From an uncultured Saprospiraceae bacterium (GTDB lineage Bacteria; Bacteroidota; Bacteroidia; Chitinophagales; Saprospiraceae), in the NCBI GenBank assembly GCA_937872385.1, contig CALMSO010000010.1, positions 16,625 to 80,624 of the forward strand: a DNA stretch of 64,000 nucleotides, in the 5' to 3' direction. The translations under genes and the position numbers were made by a program. This document shows, piece after piece, positions 49,197 to 59,280 of the stretch. The first letter of the stretch is position 1. Each line of letters begins with the position of its first letter. The notes under the pieces were generated by a model. The model was given only the letters and a program-made list of their open reading frames with translations, was not told where the DNA came from and searched no databases.

Positions 49197-51485
49197 ATGA
49201 GATTTGTCCAATATCAGCTGTGCCTTATTTTGATGGGGCTTGCTCTAATCGGCGCCAAAGCCCAGCCTGTGCTGCGCGGGCAGGTGACCGAAGCCGAGTC
49301 GGGGCACCCCGTAGCCGCAGCCACGGTGGTGTACATGGGCACGAGCACAGGTGTCGTTGCCGATACAATGGGCCGTTTCCGCCTGCCGATGCTGCCGGAT
49401 AGCACCCGGATTCAAATTTCGCATACCGGTTTTTTGCCTTTTGAAATCCACCTTGATACCATTGATAGCAATGCGTTTTTGTCTATTGGTTTGTATCCGA
49501 CGACCATTCTACAAGGCACGCCGGTGCTGGTGGCGGCTACGCGCATTCCGGTTACGCTGAACGTACCTGCTCCGGTGATGAAGCTCTACTCAACAGACCT
49601 CCAAAGAGAGGATAATCTGTCCATCGCTCCTGCGCTCAATCGCATTCCGGGCGTTTTCATGCAAAGTGGCACGCTAAGCACCAATCGCATCAGCATCCGG
49701 GGCGTAGGGAGTCGGTCGCTGTTTACAACCGCCAAAATTCGAGCCTATCTCGACGAAATTCCCCTCACCAATGGCGTGGGCGAAACCGCGCTGGAGGACA
49801 TAGACTTGAGTCTGCTCTCCGAGGTCGAAATTTTCAAGGGACCTACTGCCAGTGAATACGGCGCAGGACTGGGCGGCCTGATTCACCTGAAAAGCATGAA
49901 TTACGCATCGGATGAGGCTTCCTCCATTTCGGCGCAGGTGCAAACGGGCGCATTCGGTACGCAGCGCTACCTCACTACCCTGCACCTGAGGGGCGAGCGG
50001 GCACGCCTCGACCTGAATTACAACCGCACCCATAGCGAAGGCTGGCGCGACAATAGTGCCTACGAGCGCGAAGGGCTGACTGCACTAAGCAAAGTGAATA
50101 CGGTAAATAACGGTATTACAACATTATTGGCTAATTATACTTACGTAAAAGGCTTCATTCCCAGCTCTTTAAATCAGGCGGCCTTTAATGATAACCCTCG
50201 GCAGGCAGCCGCTATTTGGGGTAATATTTCAGGGTTCAAAGAATATCATAAAATATTGGCGGGCTTGTCGCATCAGCAAAAAATAGGTATTAACTGGGAG
50301 CACACCACCAGCCTGTTTGGCACTTGGCGAGATGGCTACGAGCCGCGCCCTTTCGGCATTCTCGACGAGAAAAACCGCGCACTCGGCGGGCGCACTCGAT
50401 TAGATTACAAGCCGCAGCACTCCGGGCAGTACAGCATCGGTGCAGAGGTTTTTTCAGAACAATACGACTGGCAAAACTTCCAACTGCAACGACGTACCGA
50501 TGGCACAGTAGCACCCGATACTTTATTACAAAATAATAAAGAGCGCCGTTTTTATTATAATCTTTTTGCCTCGGCAGAATGGCGCCGCGAAGCATGGACT
50601 TTACACGCTGGAGTAAATGTTAATCAGACTTATTACACGTTGACCGATCTTTTTTTACGCGATGGTAACGATTTATCGGGCAGCTATGATTTTAATATCA
50701 TGTTTTCGCCACGCATCGGGTTGGTATATCGCCCCAGCAGCGAAGTGAATATCTACGCTACCGTCAGCCATGGCTTTTCGCCGCCTACCCTCGAAGAAAC
50801 ACTGACCCCGGCCGGTGCCATCAATCCGGACATCCGGCCCGAGCAAGGCTGGAATTTCGAAATCGGCAGCAGAGGTGCAAACATCTGGCAATCAATTAGC
50901 TACGAAATCACCTTTTATACAATGCGTATCCGCGACCTGTTGGTAGCCCGCCGTACCGCCATTGACCAGTTCATCGGGGTGAATGCCGGACAAACCACGC
51001 ATCATGGCATTGAAGCTTATGTGCATTACAAAATTATGCCAGCACTGCATGTTTTTGCCGCTTATACCTTTGCTGATTATACATTCACTTCGTTTATAGA
51101 TGGTGATAATGATTTTTCTGGCAACCGCCTCACCGGCACAGCGCCACACATTGCAAGTACAGGCTTGGACTTCAATGACTTAAAAACTAAATTATACGCT
51201 AATATTACATTTCAATACACCGACGCCATACCGGTAAATGATGCTAATTCTATTTATGCAAGTGCATACCGTTTGTATAATATAAAAGTTGGCCGACGCA
51301 CATCACTTTATAAAAAATGGCATATAGATGTGTACGCCGGAGTAAATAATTTGCTAAATGAAAAATACGCTTCTATGCTACAAATTAATGCCCTTGGCGC
51401 CATGCCACGCTATTTTTATCCTGGGCTACCGCGCCATGCCTACGGCGGCATCAGCCTGCGCTACACTTGGGATCGCAAAGATTGA
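49197..51485 (+). CDS. TonB-dependent outer-membrane receptor
   Basis: The start at 49197 (MRFVQYQLCLILMGLALIGA) gives 762 residues and a signal peptide ending AKAQP. A carboxypeptidase-regulatory-like domain follows (LRGQVTEAESGHPVAAATVV), then a plug (ISIRGVGSRS, EVEIFKGPTASEYGAGLGG) and a 22-strand barrel ending GISLRYTW. It imports an unknown ligand, possibly an iron chelate. It is not preceded by SusD or flanked by transport genes. The longer frame begins far upstream without a signal peptide. Confidence 0.92.
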   Translation: MRFVQYQLCLILMGLALIGAKAQPVLRGQVTEAESGHPVAAATVVYMGTSTGVVADTMGRFRLPMLPDSTRIQISHTGFLPFEIHLDTIDSNAFLSIGLYPTTILQGTPVLVAATRIPVTLNVPAPVMKLYSTDLQREDNLSIAPALNRIPGVFMQSGTLSTNRISIRGVGSRSLFTTAKIRAYLDEIPLTNGVGETALEDIDLSLLSEVEIFKGPTASEYGAGLGGLIHLKSMNYASDEASSISAQVQTGAFGTQRYLTTLHLRGERARLDLNYNRTHSEGWRDNSAYEREGLTALSKVNTVNNGITTLLANYTYVKGFIPSSLNQAAFNDNPRQAAAIWGNISGFKEYHKILAGLSHQQKIGINWEHTTSLFGTWRDGYEPRPFGILDEKNRALGGRTRLDYKPQHSGQYSIGAEVFSEQYDWQNFQLQRRTDGTVAPDTLLQNNKERRFYYNLFASAEWRREAWTLHAGVNVNQTYYTLTDLFLRDGNDLSGSYDFNIMFSPRIGLVYRPSSEVNIYATVSHGFSPPTLEETLTPAGAINPDIRPEQGWNFEIGSRGANIWQSISYEITFYTMRIRDLLVARRTAIDQFIGVNAGQTTHHGIEAYVHYKIMPALHVFAAYTFADYTFTSFIDGDNDFSGNRLTGTAPHIASTGLDFNDLKTKLYANITFQYTDAIPVNDANSIYASAYRLYNIKVGRRTSLYKKWHIDVYAGVNNLLNEKYASMLQINALGAMPRYFYPGLPRHAYGGISLRYTWDRKD

Positions 51486-51601
51486 CGCTTTTTTGTGAAC
51501 GCTTTGCCCGCGAGTTGGTTTATCTCTTATTAATGGACTTTTGGCTGTGCAATAATATTATTATAAAGCTTACATGCTTACTACATTTTTAAAATATTGA
51601 C

Positions 51602-52498
51602 ATGAAAATTGAGTTCGTACCGCACGCAGATATTGACAAAACTAAATGGAATAGTTGTGTCCATTATGCCAATAATGGTAATGTATTTGGTTATAAATGG
51701 TTTCTTGATTTTGTAGCTAAAGACTGGGACGCCTTAGTAGAAGGTGATTATGAATCGGTGCTGCCCTTAGTGTGGCGCAAAGGGCTGGCCGGAGGCAAAG
51801 AGCTGCACCAGCCGCCGCTCATGCGTGAGCTGGGCGTGTACTCCATTCACGCGCTTTCGACAAAACGGGTAAATAATTTTTTGCAAGCCATTCCTTCGGA
51901 ATATCGTATGATTGAAATGGTGGTAAATGAACAGATTAATTTACCAGCGCAGCATGATTTTAAAGTGACAGAGTTATTAAATCATCAGTTGTTGTTATTA
52001 GAAAATTATGATGTAATTGCCGCTAATTATACCGAAACATTACATACGCAACTCGCCAGAGCATCGGAAAGCTACTTGGTAGCCACGACTAATCTCAAGC
52101 CGGAAAAAATAGCTGATTTTTATCAAAAATATACCCTTGATCGTCAACACCTTACACGCAATTTTCATGCTTTACAACGCATCATGTACAATGTGCTGCA
52201 CCGAGGCTGGGGGTTTGCCTCCGGCATTGAAAGTGCAGAAGGTGAGCTGCTGGCAGCCAATTTTTTTATTTACAGCCATCATAAAGTGCTGAGTTTGATG
52301 CCCTTGGAATCGCCTGCTGGCGCAAAGGTCGGTGCACTGGCGCTGCTATTTGATATGCTCATTCGCACCCACGCGGGCCGTCCGATGATTCTAGATTTTA
52401 ATACCTCCCGGCAGGATAATTTAGCGCTACACCTCGGCGCGCGCGAGAATATTTATTATAAAATCAGGCAAGATAAACGGTGGCTGGGGCTGTTTTGA
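51602..52498 (+). CDS. Conserved hypothetical protein (FemAB/GNAT-like fold possible)
   Basis: The 298-residue soluble protein starts MKIEFVPHADIDKTKWNSCV. The layout (NGNVFGYKWFLDFV, EGDYESVLPLVWR early, and late GELLAANFFIYSHHKVLSLMPL) is similar to FemAB- or GNAT-type acyltransferases, but no catalytic signature can be given. No signal peptide, membrane helix or metal motif is visible. It is isolated between the TonB receptor and a MarR-like gene. Confidence 0.6.
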   Translation: MKIEFVPHADIDKTKWNSCVHYANNGNVFGYKWFLDFVAKDWDALVEGDYESVLPLVWRKGLAGGKELHQPPLMRELGVYSIHALSTKRVNNFLQAIPSEYRMIEMVVNEQINLPAQHDFKVTELLNHQLLLLENYDVIAANYTETLHTQLARASESYLVATTNLKPEKIADFYQKYTLDRQHLTRNFHALQRIMYNVLHRGWGFASGIESAEGELLAANFFIYSHHKVLSLMPLESPAGAKVGALALLFDMLIRTHAGRPMILDFNTSRQDNLALHLGARENIYYKIRQDKRWLGLF

Positions 52499-52767
52499 AA
52501 GCCATTAAAAGCTGCATAGCAAAAAGCGCTGCCCAGAAACGCAATGACTAATCTGAGACTGAAAAGGGCAAATAACATCCAGTTCGGAAATTCAAATAAA
52601 GTGCCCGCCTGTGCTACGCCCTGCTTATTCACCTGTTCTAAACGCGCTAATATTTATTGCGATTTTGAACCAAAAAAATATTCATTTAATTTGGTTTCGA
52701 AATTTATAAAACATTTTTGAATTTTTTACTGTTGCTTCAGTGCAATTTCGGAACAAAATGCCGCTAA

Positions 52768-53397
52768 ATGGATGCTCAGATTGTAACATTGGTTAATCTT
52801 TTTCATGCATATGCGCAGCAGCATTCGGGTGCGACCATTGAGGAATTTTGCCGGCACTACCTTGCAGTGAAAGACCTGCCCCCACCGGAAAGCCCCGCCG
52901 AGCTACCACAGGAAGTACTGTTGGCCATTTCGCTGGGCCGCCTTACCCGCTTTGCCGAGATGTACACCAAAAAGGCATTGGTGGATTTGCCGGTGAATAA
53001 TATGGACGAAATTTTGTATTTGATGATCCTTGACGAGGTAGGTACGCCGCGCAAAAGCGATTTGATCAACCAGCACCTGTCCGAGTTTTCTACTGGCGTC
53101 GAAATCATCCGACGGTTGGTCAAAGCAGGTTTGGCAGAAGAATTTCCCGATGCCGACGACCGCCGTACCAAACGGGTGCGCCTGAGGCCCGCCGGGCAAC
53201 AATTACTTTTCGAGGCTTATCCAAAATTGAATACCGTAGCCCAAATTGTGGCTGGCTCACTCAGCAAAGATGAGAAAGCACTGCTGGTGCAGATACTTGC
53301 CCGCCTCGAAAAACGCCACGACGAAGTGTATAGCCTTGTAAAGCCCAAAACGCTGGCGGAAACGGCCGAGGTGTTTGGTGTAAAAAACCCCGAATGA
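52768..53397 (+). CDS. MarR-family winged-helix regulator
   Basis: The 209-residue protein has a helical N-terminal region and then a winged helix: NMDEILYLMILDEVGTPRKSD, TGVEIIRRLVKAGLAEEFPD, and the wing DADDRRTKRVRLRPAGQQLL. This DxRxxR-type wing is the MarR signature. The C-terminal helices would dimerise. Its target is not evident; the nearest neighbours are both unknowns. No inverted repeat clearly marks its own promoter. Confidence 0.83.
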   Translation: MDAQIVTLVNLFHAYAQQHSGATIEEFCRHYLAVKDLPPPESPAELPQEVLLAISLGRLTRFAEMYTKKALVDLPVNNMDEILYLMILDEVGTPRKSDLINQHLSEFSTGVEIIRRLVKAGLAEEFPDADDRRTKRVRLRPAGQQLLFEAYPKLNTVAQIVAGSLSKDEKALLVQILARLEKRHDEVYSLVKPKTLAETAEVFGVKNPE

Positions 53398-53736
53398 GCG
53401 CAAGACGAATGTAATGCCAGGCTGGATGTTGGAAAAATTTGCAGCAGCGGTAATTGCCCAGATGGGCATTCGCTTGTTGATATTAGTTTAATTTTTTGAA
53501 AACCAATATTTTATATTTTATAAAAACATCTCTATTGTTCCCTACAATTGTAAATTTGTTTAAAATCCTGCTTCTTCCAAACGTCTCACCTGAGCCAAAA
53601 TGCATATCAGCAAAATTTCGGTGTTAATAAAATTGTAAAAATCAGAAACCGGGCGTAAGAAAAACACCACTTCTCGGATATAAGGTCGTAATCCGGTGAT
53701 AACCCACCGCTTTTTTCACTTTAAAAAACAAACACC
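53398..53736. other. AT-rich non-coding interval
   Basis: No gene or structured element was recognised in these 339 bp between the MarR-like gene and the lipoprotein gene. Confidence 0.4.
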
Positions 53737-54405
53737 ATGAAAAATTTCAAAATTTTACCGACCTTTCCCCGGACAGTAATGGCTTTTTTGCTACTGCCCA
53801 TACTGCTGATTTTTACAGCCTGTGCAAATGATGACGGAACTATTGGATTCCCAGATGTAGATGATGACAGTGAAAATTTTGAGCGCCTTGTTGCTTGGTT
53901 TTCGGGCTACGACCGCAGCTTGTTTATTATGAAAGAAGACATAGAAAATGTAATGATCCACCTCAACGCGGATATGATGGACCCAGGACGGATCGTGTTT
54001 ATGCATCCTGGCCGCGACGGGGTGTGGCGGCCGGTGTTCGCTACCATTCGACCCTTTGAGGAGCACATCCTGATGGTAAGCGCTATCGAGGCGCACCGCA
54101 GCAGAGTAGAAAGATTAGAACAGGCCACAGCACCGGCTGCCGATCGCTTTTTAGATAGCCAAACCTACTATGGTAAAGAATGCCGAGAGGTACCCCCGAC
54201 CTTTGGAACCTGCCATGTCGTTGGCAATGAATCCAGCCAAACTTGGTACCCCAGACGCAACAAATGCCGCCCCGTAGAAAACATCCGTAGCCGCTGCACC
54301 GAATACTTTACTAAAGACGTGGGCGAGTCGCGGGTTTTTGCCAACCGCTCCTGCACGGGTAGCTACCGGGTGCGCGCGCTGCTCAACGACTGGCTTTGCC
54401 GTTGA
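53737..54405 (+). CDS. Cysteine-rich lipoprotein of unknown function
   Basis: The 222-residue protein has a lipoprotein signal with lipobox Cys29 (LLIFTAC). An N-terminal mostly helical part (about 40-130) contains acidic and aromatic residues. The last 75 residues hold six cysteines (KECRE, GTCHV, NKCRP, SRCTE, RSCTG, WLCR), likely three disulfides in the periplasm or at the surface. I do not recognise the family. It precedes rlmD by 50 nt, without evidence of functional connection. Confidence 0.65.
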   Translation: MKNFKILPTFPRTVMAFLLLPILLIFTACANDDGTIGFPDVDDDSENFERLVAWFSGYDRSLFIMKEDIENVMIHLNADMMDPGRIVFMHPGRDGVWRPVFATIRPFEEHILMVSAIEAHRSRVERLEQATAPAADRFLDSQTYYGKECREVPPTFGTCHVVGNESSQTWYPRRNKCRPVENIRSRCTEYFTKDVGESRVFANRSCTGSYRVRALLNDWLCR

Positions 54406-54455
54406 TGTCTATGTTATTGAAATCCTTATATCATTGAAATATTTGTACACCAAAC

Positions 54456-55871
54456 ATGGGCGGAAGATCACGAAAAAAAAAGGTGCTACCGGGCATCGTC
54501 ATCACGGGCATTGCCGATAAAGGCAAAAGTGTAGGTAAAACCGCCGAGGGGCAGGTTGTTTTTGTAGAAAATGCAGCCCCCGGCGACGTGGTGGACGTAT
54601 TGGTATTGCGCAAAAAAGCAGGCGTGCTGCAAGGGCGAGCCGTGCACTTTCAGCAGTACTCGCCCGACCGAGTAGCACCTTTTTGTGATCATTATGGCCT
54701 GTGCGGTGGTTGTAAATGGCAACATCTGAGCTATGCCGCGCAATTGCAGCACAAACAGCAGGTGGTGGAGGATGCCCTGCGCCGCATCGGCAAAGTACAA
54801 GTAGCAGATTTTCAGCCTATTCTGGCAGCCGAGCCGGTGGTTTACTATCGCAACAAGTTAGAATTTACCTTTTCTAACAAACGCTGGCTGACCCGAGCAG
54901 AAATTGCAGACAATGAATCGCTGAGGCATCGCAATGCCCTTGGTTTTCATCGTCCTGGCGAATTTGATAAAATCGTGGACATTACACACTGCTGGCTACA
55001 GCCGGAGCCCTCCAACACCATTCGCAATACAGTGCGCGCCATCGCTTTGGAGCAGGAATTATCGTTTTATGATAACACGGAAAGGATGGGCCTGCTGCGC
55101 AGTCTGGTGGTGCGAACTACTTCTGTCGGGCAAATCATGTTGGTCTTCAGCTTTGGCGAAGCAAATGATGCGCTCATTGAGCCATTCCTGCGTGCCGTGC
55201 GCGAGCGTTGCCCGGAGGTGACCACCATTTGCTATTGTATCAATACAAAAGTGAATGACTACCTGATGGACCTCGATATGCACACCTGGCAAGGGCCAGG
55301 CCACATCGAAGAGCAATTAGGACATCTGCGTTGCAAAATTGGGCCGAAGTCTTTTTTCCAGACCAATAGCCGCCAGGGGCAGGCGCTGTATGATATTACG
55401 GTAGCCTTTGCCGATTTGCAAGGCGGCGAAAACGTATATGATCTCTACACTGGCGTAGGTAGCATTGCGCTGTATATGGCACAGCATTGCCGACAGGTGG
55501 TAGGCATTGAGGAGATTGCAGCCGCTATTGACGATGCCCGCGAAAATGCTCGACTCAACGCCATTGATAACGCTGTTTTTTACGCTGGCGACGTGAAAGA
55601 TATGCTCACACCGGCCTTTGTGGAGCGCTATGGCAGGCCCGATGTGCTCGTCACCGACCCGCCGCGCGCCGGTATGCACCCGCAGGTGGTAGAAATGCTG
55701 TTGCAAATGGAAACCCCAAAAATCGTGTATGTGAGTTGCAATCCAGCTACGCAGGCCCGCGACCTACAGCTACTCAGCGCCAAATATGAGGTGCAAAAAG
55801 TGCGCCCGGTGGATATGTTTCCGCATACCCATCACATCGAAAGTGTGGCGGCGCTGCGCCTGCGCACATAG
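54456..55871 (+). CDS. rlmD: 23S rRNA (uracil-5)-methyltransferase, RlmD/RumA type
   Basis: This SAM-dependent enzyme makes 5-methyluridine in 23S rRNA. The 471 residues comprise an N-terminal TRAM domain (about 1-65) and an iron-sulfur site CDHYGLCGGCKWQ (Cys77, Cys83, Cys86) with a fourth Cys in THCWLQPE. The methylase domain has DLYTGVGSIALYM, VTDPPRAGMHPQVV and the catalytic Cys in VYVSCNPATQ. Closely related tRNA-modifying members exist, so the exact target uridine is inferred. Confidence 0.9.
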   Translation: MGGRSRKKKVLPGIVITGIADKGKSVGKTAEGQVVFVENAAPGDVVDVLVLRKKAGVLQGRAVHFQQYSPDRVAPFCDHYGLCGGCKWQHLSYAAQLQHKQQVVEDALRRIGKVQVADFQPILAAEPVVYYRNKLEFTFSNKRWLTRAEIADNESLRHRNALGFHRPGEFDKIVDITHCWLQPEPSNTIRNTVRAIALEQELSFYDNTERMGLLRSLVVRTTSVGQIMLVFSFGEANDALIEPFLRAVRERCPEVTTICYCINTKVNDYLMDLDMHTWQGPGHIEEQLGHLRCKIGPKSFFQTNSRQGQALYDITVAFADLQGGENVYDLYTGVGSIALYMAQHCRQVVGIEEIAAAIDDARENARLNAIDNAVFYAGDVKDMLTPAFVERYGRPDVLVTDPPRAGMHPQVVEMLLQMETPKIVYVSCNPATQARDLQLLSAKYEVQKVRPVDMFPHTHHIESVAALRLRT

Positions 55872-55878
55872 ATTGTAA

Positions 55879-57111
55879 TCATTCATAACGCAAGGACTCG
55901 ATTGGGTCGAGACGAGCAGCTTTCAAAGCTGGATATAAACCCGATACTAACCCTACTACCGTACAGGTAATGACGGCAATCGTAATCCAAGCCCAGGGGA
56001 AAAGAAAATTGCCACCCATAAGGTAAGTTACTACATTGCCAATCAGCACACCCAGTACGATGCCAAGCAAACCGCCCAACAGCGAAATAAGCACCGCCTC
56101 AGTGAGAAACTGCGTCATAATGCTTTGGCGGGTAGCACCAATGGCTTTACAAATACCGATTTCGCGGGTGCGCTCGGTGACAGACACCAGCATGATGTTC
56201 ATCAGCCCGATGGCTGCGCCAATGAGGGTAATCAACCCGATACCAACAGCCGCTAAGCGGAAATAAACTGTATTCTCCCGAATAATGCCAATCAGGCTGT
56301 CGCTTTTAGTAATTTCAAAATCGTTTTCTTCAGCAGCTTTCAGGCGGCGAATGTTGCGCAATAGCCCGGTGGCCTCGGCTGTAGCATTGTCAATTTCCGT
56401 AGCGTCATTCACCGCCACAAGGATGTTGTAATTGGTGCGGTCACTTCCAAAATAACGCTTGCCGGTTTGCAGCGGGATGAGTACTTGCCGATCTTCGCTT
56501 TGATTGATGCTGGAGCCCCTGCTTTTCAATACGCCAATGACTTTCAGTTTAATATTGCCAACCGAAATGACCTGATCTAATGCTTTTTCGGCGTTATCCT
56601 TGAATAATAATTTGACAATGTCCTTGCCAATAATGGCGATGTTGCTACCATTGAGCGCTTCACGGGTATTAAAATTGCGCCCCAACTCTACTTCAATTCC
56701 TTTGGTATCTAAATAGGCTTCATCTATACCGCTTACGCGCACGTTGGGGTTGGTTTTTTCTTCGCCATAGCGAATGGCAGCATTGCTCGAACAATTCATC
56801 GAAACTGAGGTCTGTGCCGGAAAATTGAATGCTTCCTTGAAATCCATCGCTTGTTTGTAGGTAAAGTTTTCCCCGCGTTTTTCTTGCACTCCGCCACGCC
56901 GGCCACGGCTATCGCGCGGTACAATATCGAAGGAGTTGGCACCAAGTGAAGAGAGATTGTCGCTCAGCGAGTAGATAGCACTGTCAATAGCCGTCAGGAT
57001 GCCCACCAGCGCCATGATGCCAAAGGCAATAATCATGAGGGTGAGTACCGAGCGCAGTATATTGCCGCGAATGGAATTGAGCGCTAATCTTACATTTTCT
57101 AGAAAATCCAT
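55879..57111 (-). CDS. MacB/FtsX-family ABC transporter permease
   Basis: The 410-residue protein has one N-terminal helix (VLTLMIIAFGIMALVGILTAI), a large periplasmic MacB-type domain (about 50-270) and three C-terminal helices. Between them stands the cytosolic TERTREIGICKAIGATRQSIMTQFL of FtsX-type permeases. It would move a substrate or force across the membrane with an ABC ATPase, but no ATPase gene lies beside it. Its start and the following IMPase gene are on the same strand 113 nt apart, without evident coupling. Confidence 0.9.
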   Translation of the reverse strand: MDFLENVRLALNSIRGNILRSVLTLMIIAFGIMALVGILTAIDSAIYSLSDNLSSLGANSFDIVPRDSRGRRGGVQEKRGENFTYKQAMDFKEAFNFPAQTSVSMNCSSNAAIRYGEEKTNPNVRVSGIDEAYLDTKGIEVELGRNFNTREALNGSNIAIIGKDIVKLLFKDNAEKALDQVISVGNIKLKVIGVLKSRGSSINQSEDRQVLIPLQTGKRYFGSDRTNYNILVAVNDATEIDNATAEATGLLRNIRRLKAAEENDFEITKSDSLIGIIRENTVYFRLAAVGIGLITLIGAAIGLMNIMLVSVTERTREIGICKAIGATRQSIMTQFLTEAVLISLLGGLLGIVLGVLIGNVVTYLMGGNFLFPWAWITIAVITCTVVGLVSGLYPALKAARLDPIESLRYE

Positions 57112-57224
57112 AGCGATGATGCTTTTTCGGCTTTTGCCAATTGGCAGCTAAAATAGCAAAGCCAGATAGCTCGGCGTGTTTTTGTTCGATGAATATACGC
57201 CAGTATTAGACAGATGGCGATTTC

Positions 57225-58016
57225 CTACTGAAAAGCCTGTTGAATGTAGGGCAGCACAATCGGGTATAAGTTGGCATTACAAGCCAGCATTTCCTGACCA
57301 AAAAGACAATCGTCTCCTCCTTTAAAATCTCCGACCCGGCCCTTGGCCTCCTGCACGAGCAAGATACCGGCAGCTACGTCCCAAGGCTGTAAGCTGTATT
57401 CAAAAAAAGCATCGAAACGCCCGCAGGCTACGTAAGCCAGATCAACGGATGCCGCGCCAAGGCGGCGTACTCCTCGCGTATGGCGTAGCAGGTTTTGCAA
57501 TGCGCCAATGTATTGCGGCAAGCGCTCGAAATTGCTGGTAGGAAAGCCCGTAGCAATGAGCGATTGTGAGAGTTCGGAGGTTTTGCTCACGCGTATGCGC
57601 TCGTCATTGCACCAGGCGCCACCGCCGCGCCAAGCATAGAAACATTCGCGCCGATTGACTTCATACACTATTCCGACTACAATTTCCCGACGGTATTTCA
57701 GGGCTACGCTTACCGCGAACACCGGCACCTCATGCAGAAAATTGGTTGTGCCATCGAGTGGGTCTATAATCCATTGCCATTCGCCGTCTTCAGCTACTAC
57801 GGTGGCTTCCTCGGTCAGAAAAGTTGCTTCTGGCAGTAGCGCGCGCAATCCTTCCACGAGCATTTCTTCGGCCTGCCGGTCCACGTAGCTGACCAACTGG
57901 TTGAAGCTTTTTTCTTCAATGGACAGACCAGACACTTTGCCCAATTCCCGGTGGAGAAAGTCTCCAGCGCGCAAGGCAATCATGGCGGCTTCGGTACACA
58001 AATGCTTGTAGGTCAT
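57225..58016 (-). CDS. Inositol monophosphatase-family phosphatase
   Basis: The 263-residue protein has the metal-binding motifs of the family: Glu in LTEEATVV, WIIDPLDGTTNFLHEVP, and QPWDVAAGILLVQEA. It dephosphorylates a sugar or inositol phosphate; members such as SuhB and CysQ differ in substrate. GAASVDLAYVACGRFDAFFE matches the substrate-binding helix. It lies between nadA and the permease on the minus strand. Confidence 0.9.
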   Translation of the reverse strand: MTYKHLCTEAAMIALRAGDFLHRELGKVSGLSIEEKSFNQLVSYVDRQAEEMLVEGLRALLPEATFLTEEATVVAEDGEWQWIIDPLDGTTNFLHEVPVFAVSVALKYRREIVVGIVYEVNRRECFYAWRGGGAWCNDERIRVSKTSELSQSLIATGFPTSNFERLPQYIGALQNLLRHTRGVRRLGAASVDLAYVACGRFDAFFEYSLQPWDVAAGILLVQEAKGRVGDFKGGDDCLFGQEMLACNANLYPIVLPYIQQAFQ

Positions 58017-58135
58017 AGTGTTGGGCAGTGCTACTTACAGGGTTGTCTGTCAGGAAGTGTTAATTTTCTAACAGGGAAAATTCAGATTCTGCTTTTCATT
58101 TGTATGAACAATGACAAATCAGCAAACGTTCGCGC

Positions 58136-59149
58136 TCAATCTTTATTCAAGCCGGCTTTTTCTGATATCTCCAGCATCCGGTCAATGCAGGCGCGTCCTT
58201 GCTCGATTACCCAGTCGGGCAGCAATATTTCCGGCAGTTCATGCTCCATACAAAGGTAAAGTTTTTCCATCGTATTGCGCTTCATGTGCGGGCATTCGTT
58301 GCAGGCGCAGTGGTTGTCGGGCGGTGCCGGGATGAAAGTTTTGTGCGGCGAGGCTTTCTGCATTTGATGCAAGATACCGGCTTCGGTTGCTACGATGAAC
58401 TCCTGAGCGCTGTTATGAATGGTGTATTTCAGCAAACCCGTGGTAGAGCCAATAAAATCAGCCGTTTCGAGGATGTGCGGCTCGCATTCCGGGTGTGCAA
58501 TGAACTGCGCTTCGGGGTGGCGCAAGCGGAGCTTAGCAATTTTCTCTGCTGAAAAAATTTCGTGTACCATACAAGTGCCGTTCCAGAGCACCATGTCGCG
58601 GCCGGTTTTCTTCACTAAATACTTGCCAAGATTGATATCTGGCGCAAAAATAATAGGCTGGTCTTCGGGGATGCTCTCAATAATGTGCACTGCATTGGTT
58701 GAGGTGCAGCAGATGTCGGTCAGGGTTTTTAATTCAGCCGTACAATTGATGTAACTTACCACCACATGGTCTGGATATTTTTCCTTGAACTTTCGGAAAA
58801 GCGGTGCCGGACAGGAGTCTGCCAGCGAGCAGCCAGCCTTGAGGTCGGGCAGCAGTACTTTTTTGTGCGGATTAAGAATTTTGGCCGTTTCGGCCATGAA
58901 ATGCACCCCGGCAAAGACAATAAGATCCGCTTCGGTTTTGGCAGCTTGTTGCGACAAGCCGAGGCTGTCGCCAATATAATCTGCCACGTCCTGAATCTCG
59001 GACTCTTGGTAGTAATGCGCCAAAATGACGGCGTTTTTCTCCTCTTTGAGCCGCTGGATGGCAGCTACCAGATCAAGGGTGGGGTCCACCTCTATGTCGA
59101 GGTAGCCTTTGGCGTCTAAAGTTTTGGTTGCTTCGGCGAGCGCAATCAT
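58136..59149 (-). CDS. nadA: Quinolinate synthase
   Basis: NadA condenses iminoaspartate and dihydroxyacetone phosphate to quinolinate with a [4Fe-4S] cluster. The 337-residue protein has [29 protein letters not shown] and the cluster cysteines in [12 protein letters not shown], the TDICCTS region and [19 protein letters not shown]-like substrate residues are present (LVKKTGRD). A GC-rich hairpin and a palindrome shared with nadE lie upstream. nadB was not seen in the window. Confidence 0.97.
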   Translation of the reverse strand: MIALAEATKTLDAKGYLDIEVDPTLDLVAAIQRLKEEKNAVILAHYYQESEIQDVADYIGDSLGLSQQAAKTEADLIVFAGVHFMAETAKILNPHKKVLLPDLKAGCSLADSCPAPLFRKFKEKYPDHVVVSYINCTAELKTLTDICCTSTNAVHIIESIPEDQPIIFAPDINLGKYLVKKTGRDMVLWNGTCMVHEIFSAEKIAKLRLRHPEAQFIAHPECEPHILETADFIGSTTGLLKYTIHNSAQEFIVATEAGILHQMQKASPHKTFIPAPPDNHCACNECPHMKRNTMEKLYLCMEHELPEILLPDWVIEQGRACIDRMLEISEKAGLNKD

Positions 59150-59170
59150 GGATAACTGTTTTTACTTTTG

Positions 59171-59204
59171 AAAAAGAGGCCGGTGGCATGCCGGCCATTA
59201 TTTT
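59171..59204. terminator. GC-rich bidirectional hairpin between the small membrane gene and nadA
   Basis: GGCCGG (59178-59183) pairs with CCGGCC (59191-59196), flanked by A5 on the left and T7 on the right. On the minus strand it follows the 59281 stop and precedes nadA by 22 nt. It is a terminator for the upstream gene, or an attenuator in the nadA leader. Confidence 0.65.
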
Positions 59205-59235
59205 TTTATAACGCAAGGACCATCAGAAATGTTGG

Positions 59236-59258
59236 CTTAGTTTAAAAATAAAACTAAG
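59236..59258. promoter_or_regulatory. Palindrome upstream of nadA, shared with nadE
   Basis: CTTAGTTT (59236-59243), a 7-nt spacer and AAACTAAG (59251-59258) repeat the core and spacing of 21490-21512 upstream of nadE. It lies 87-109 bp before the nadA start. No consensus -7 element was found at the corresponding distance. Confidence 0.55.
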
Positions 59259-59280
59259 TGTATTTCGATGCCAGTTCCAC

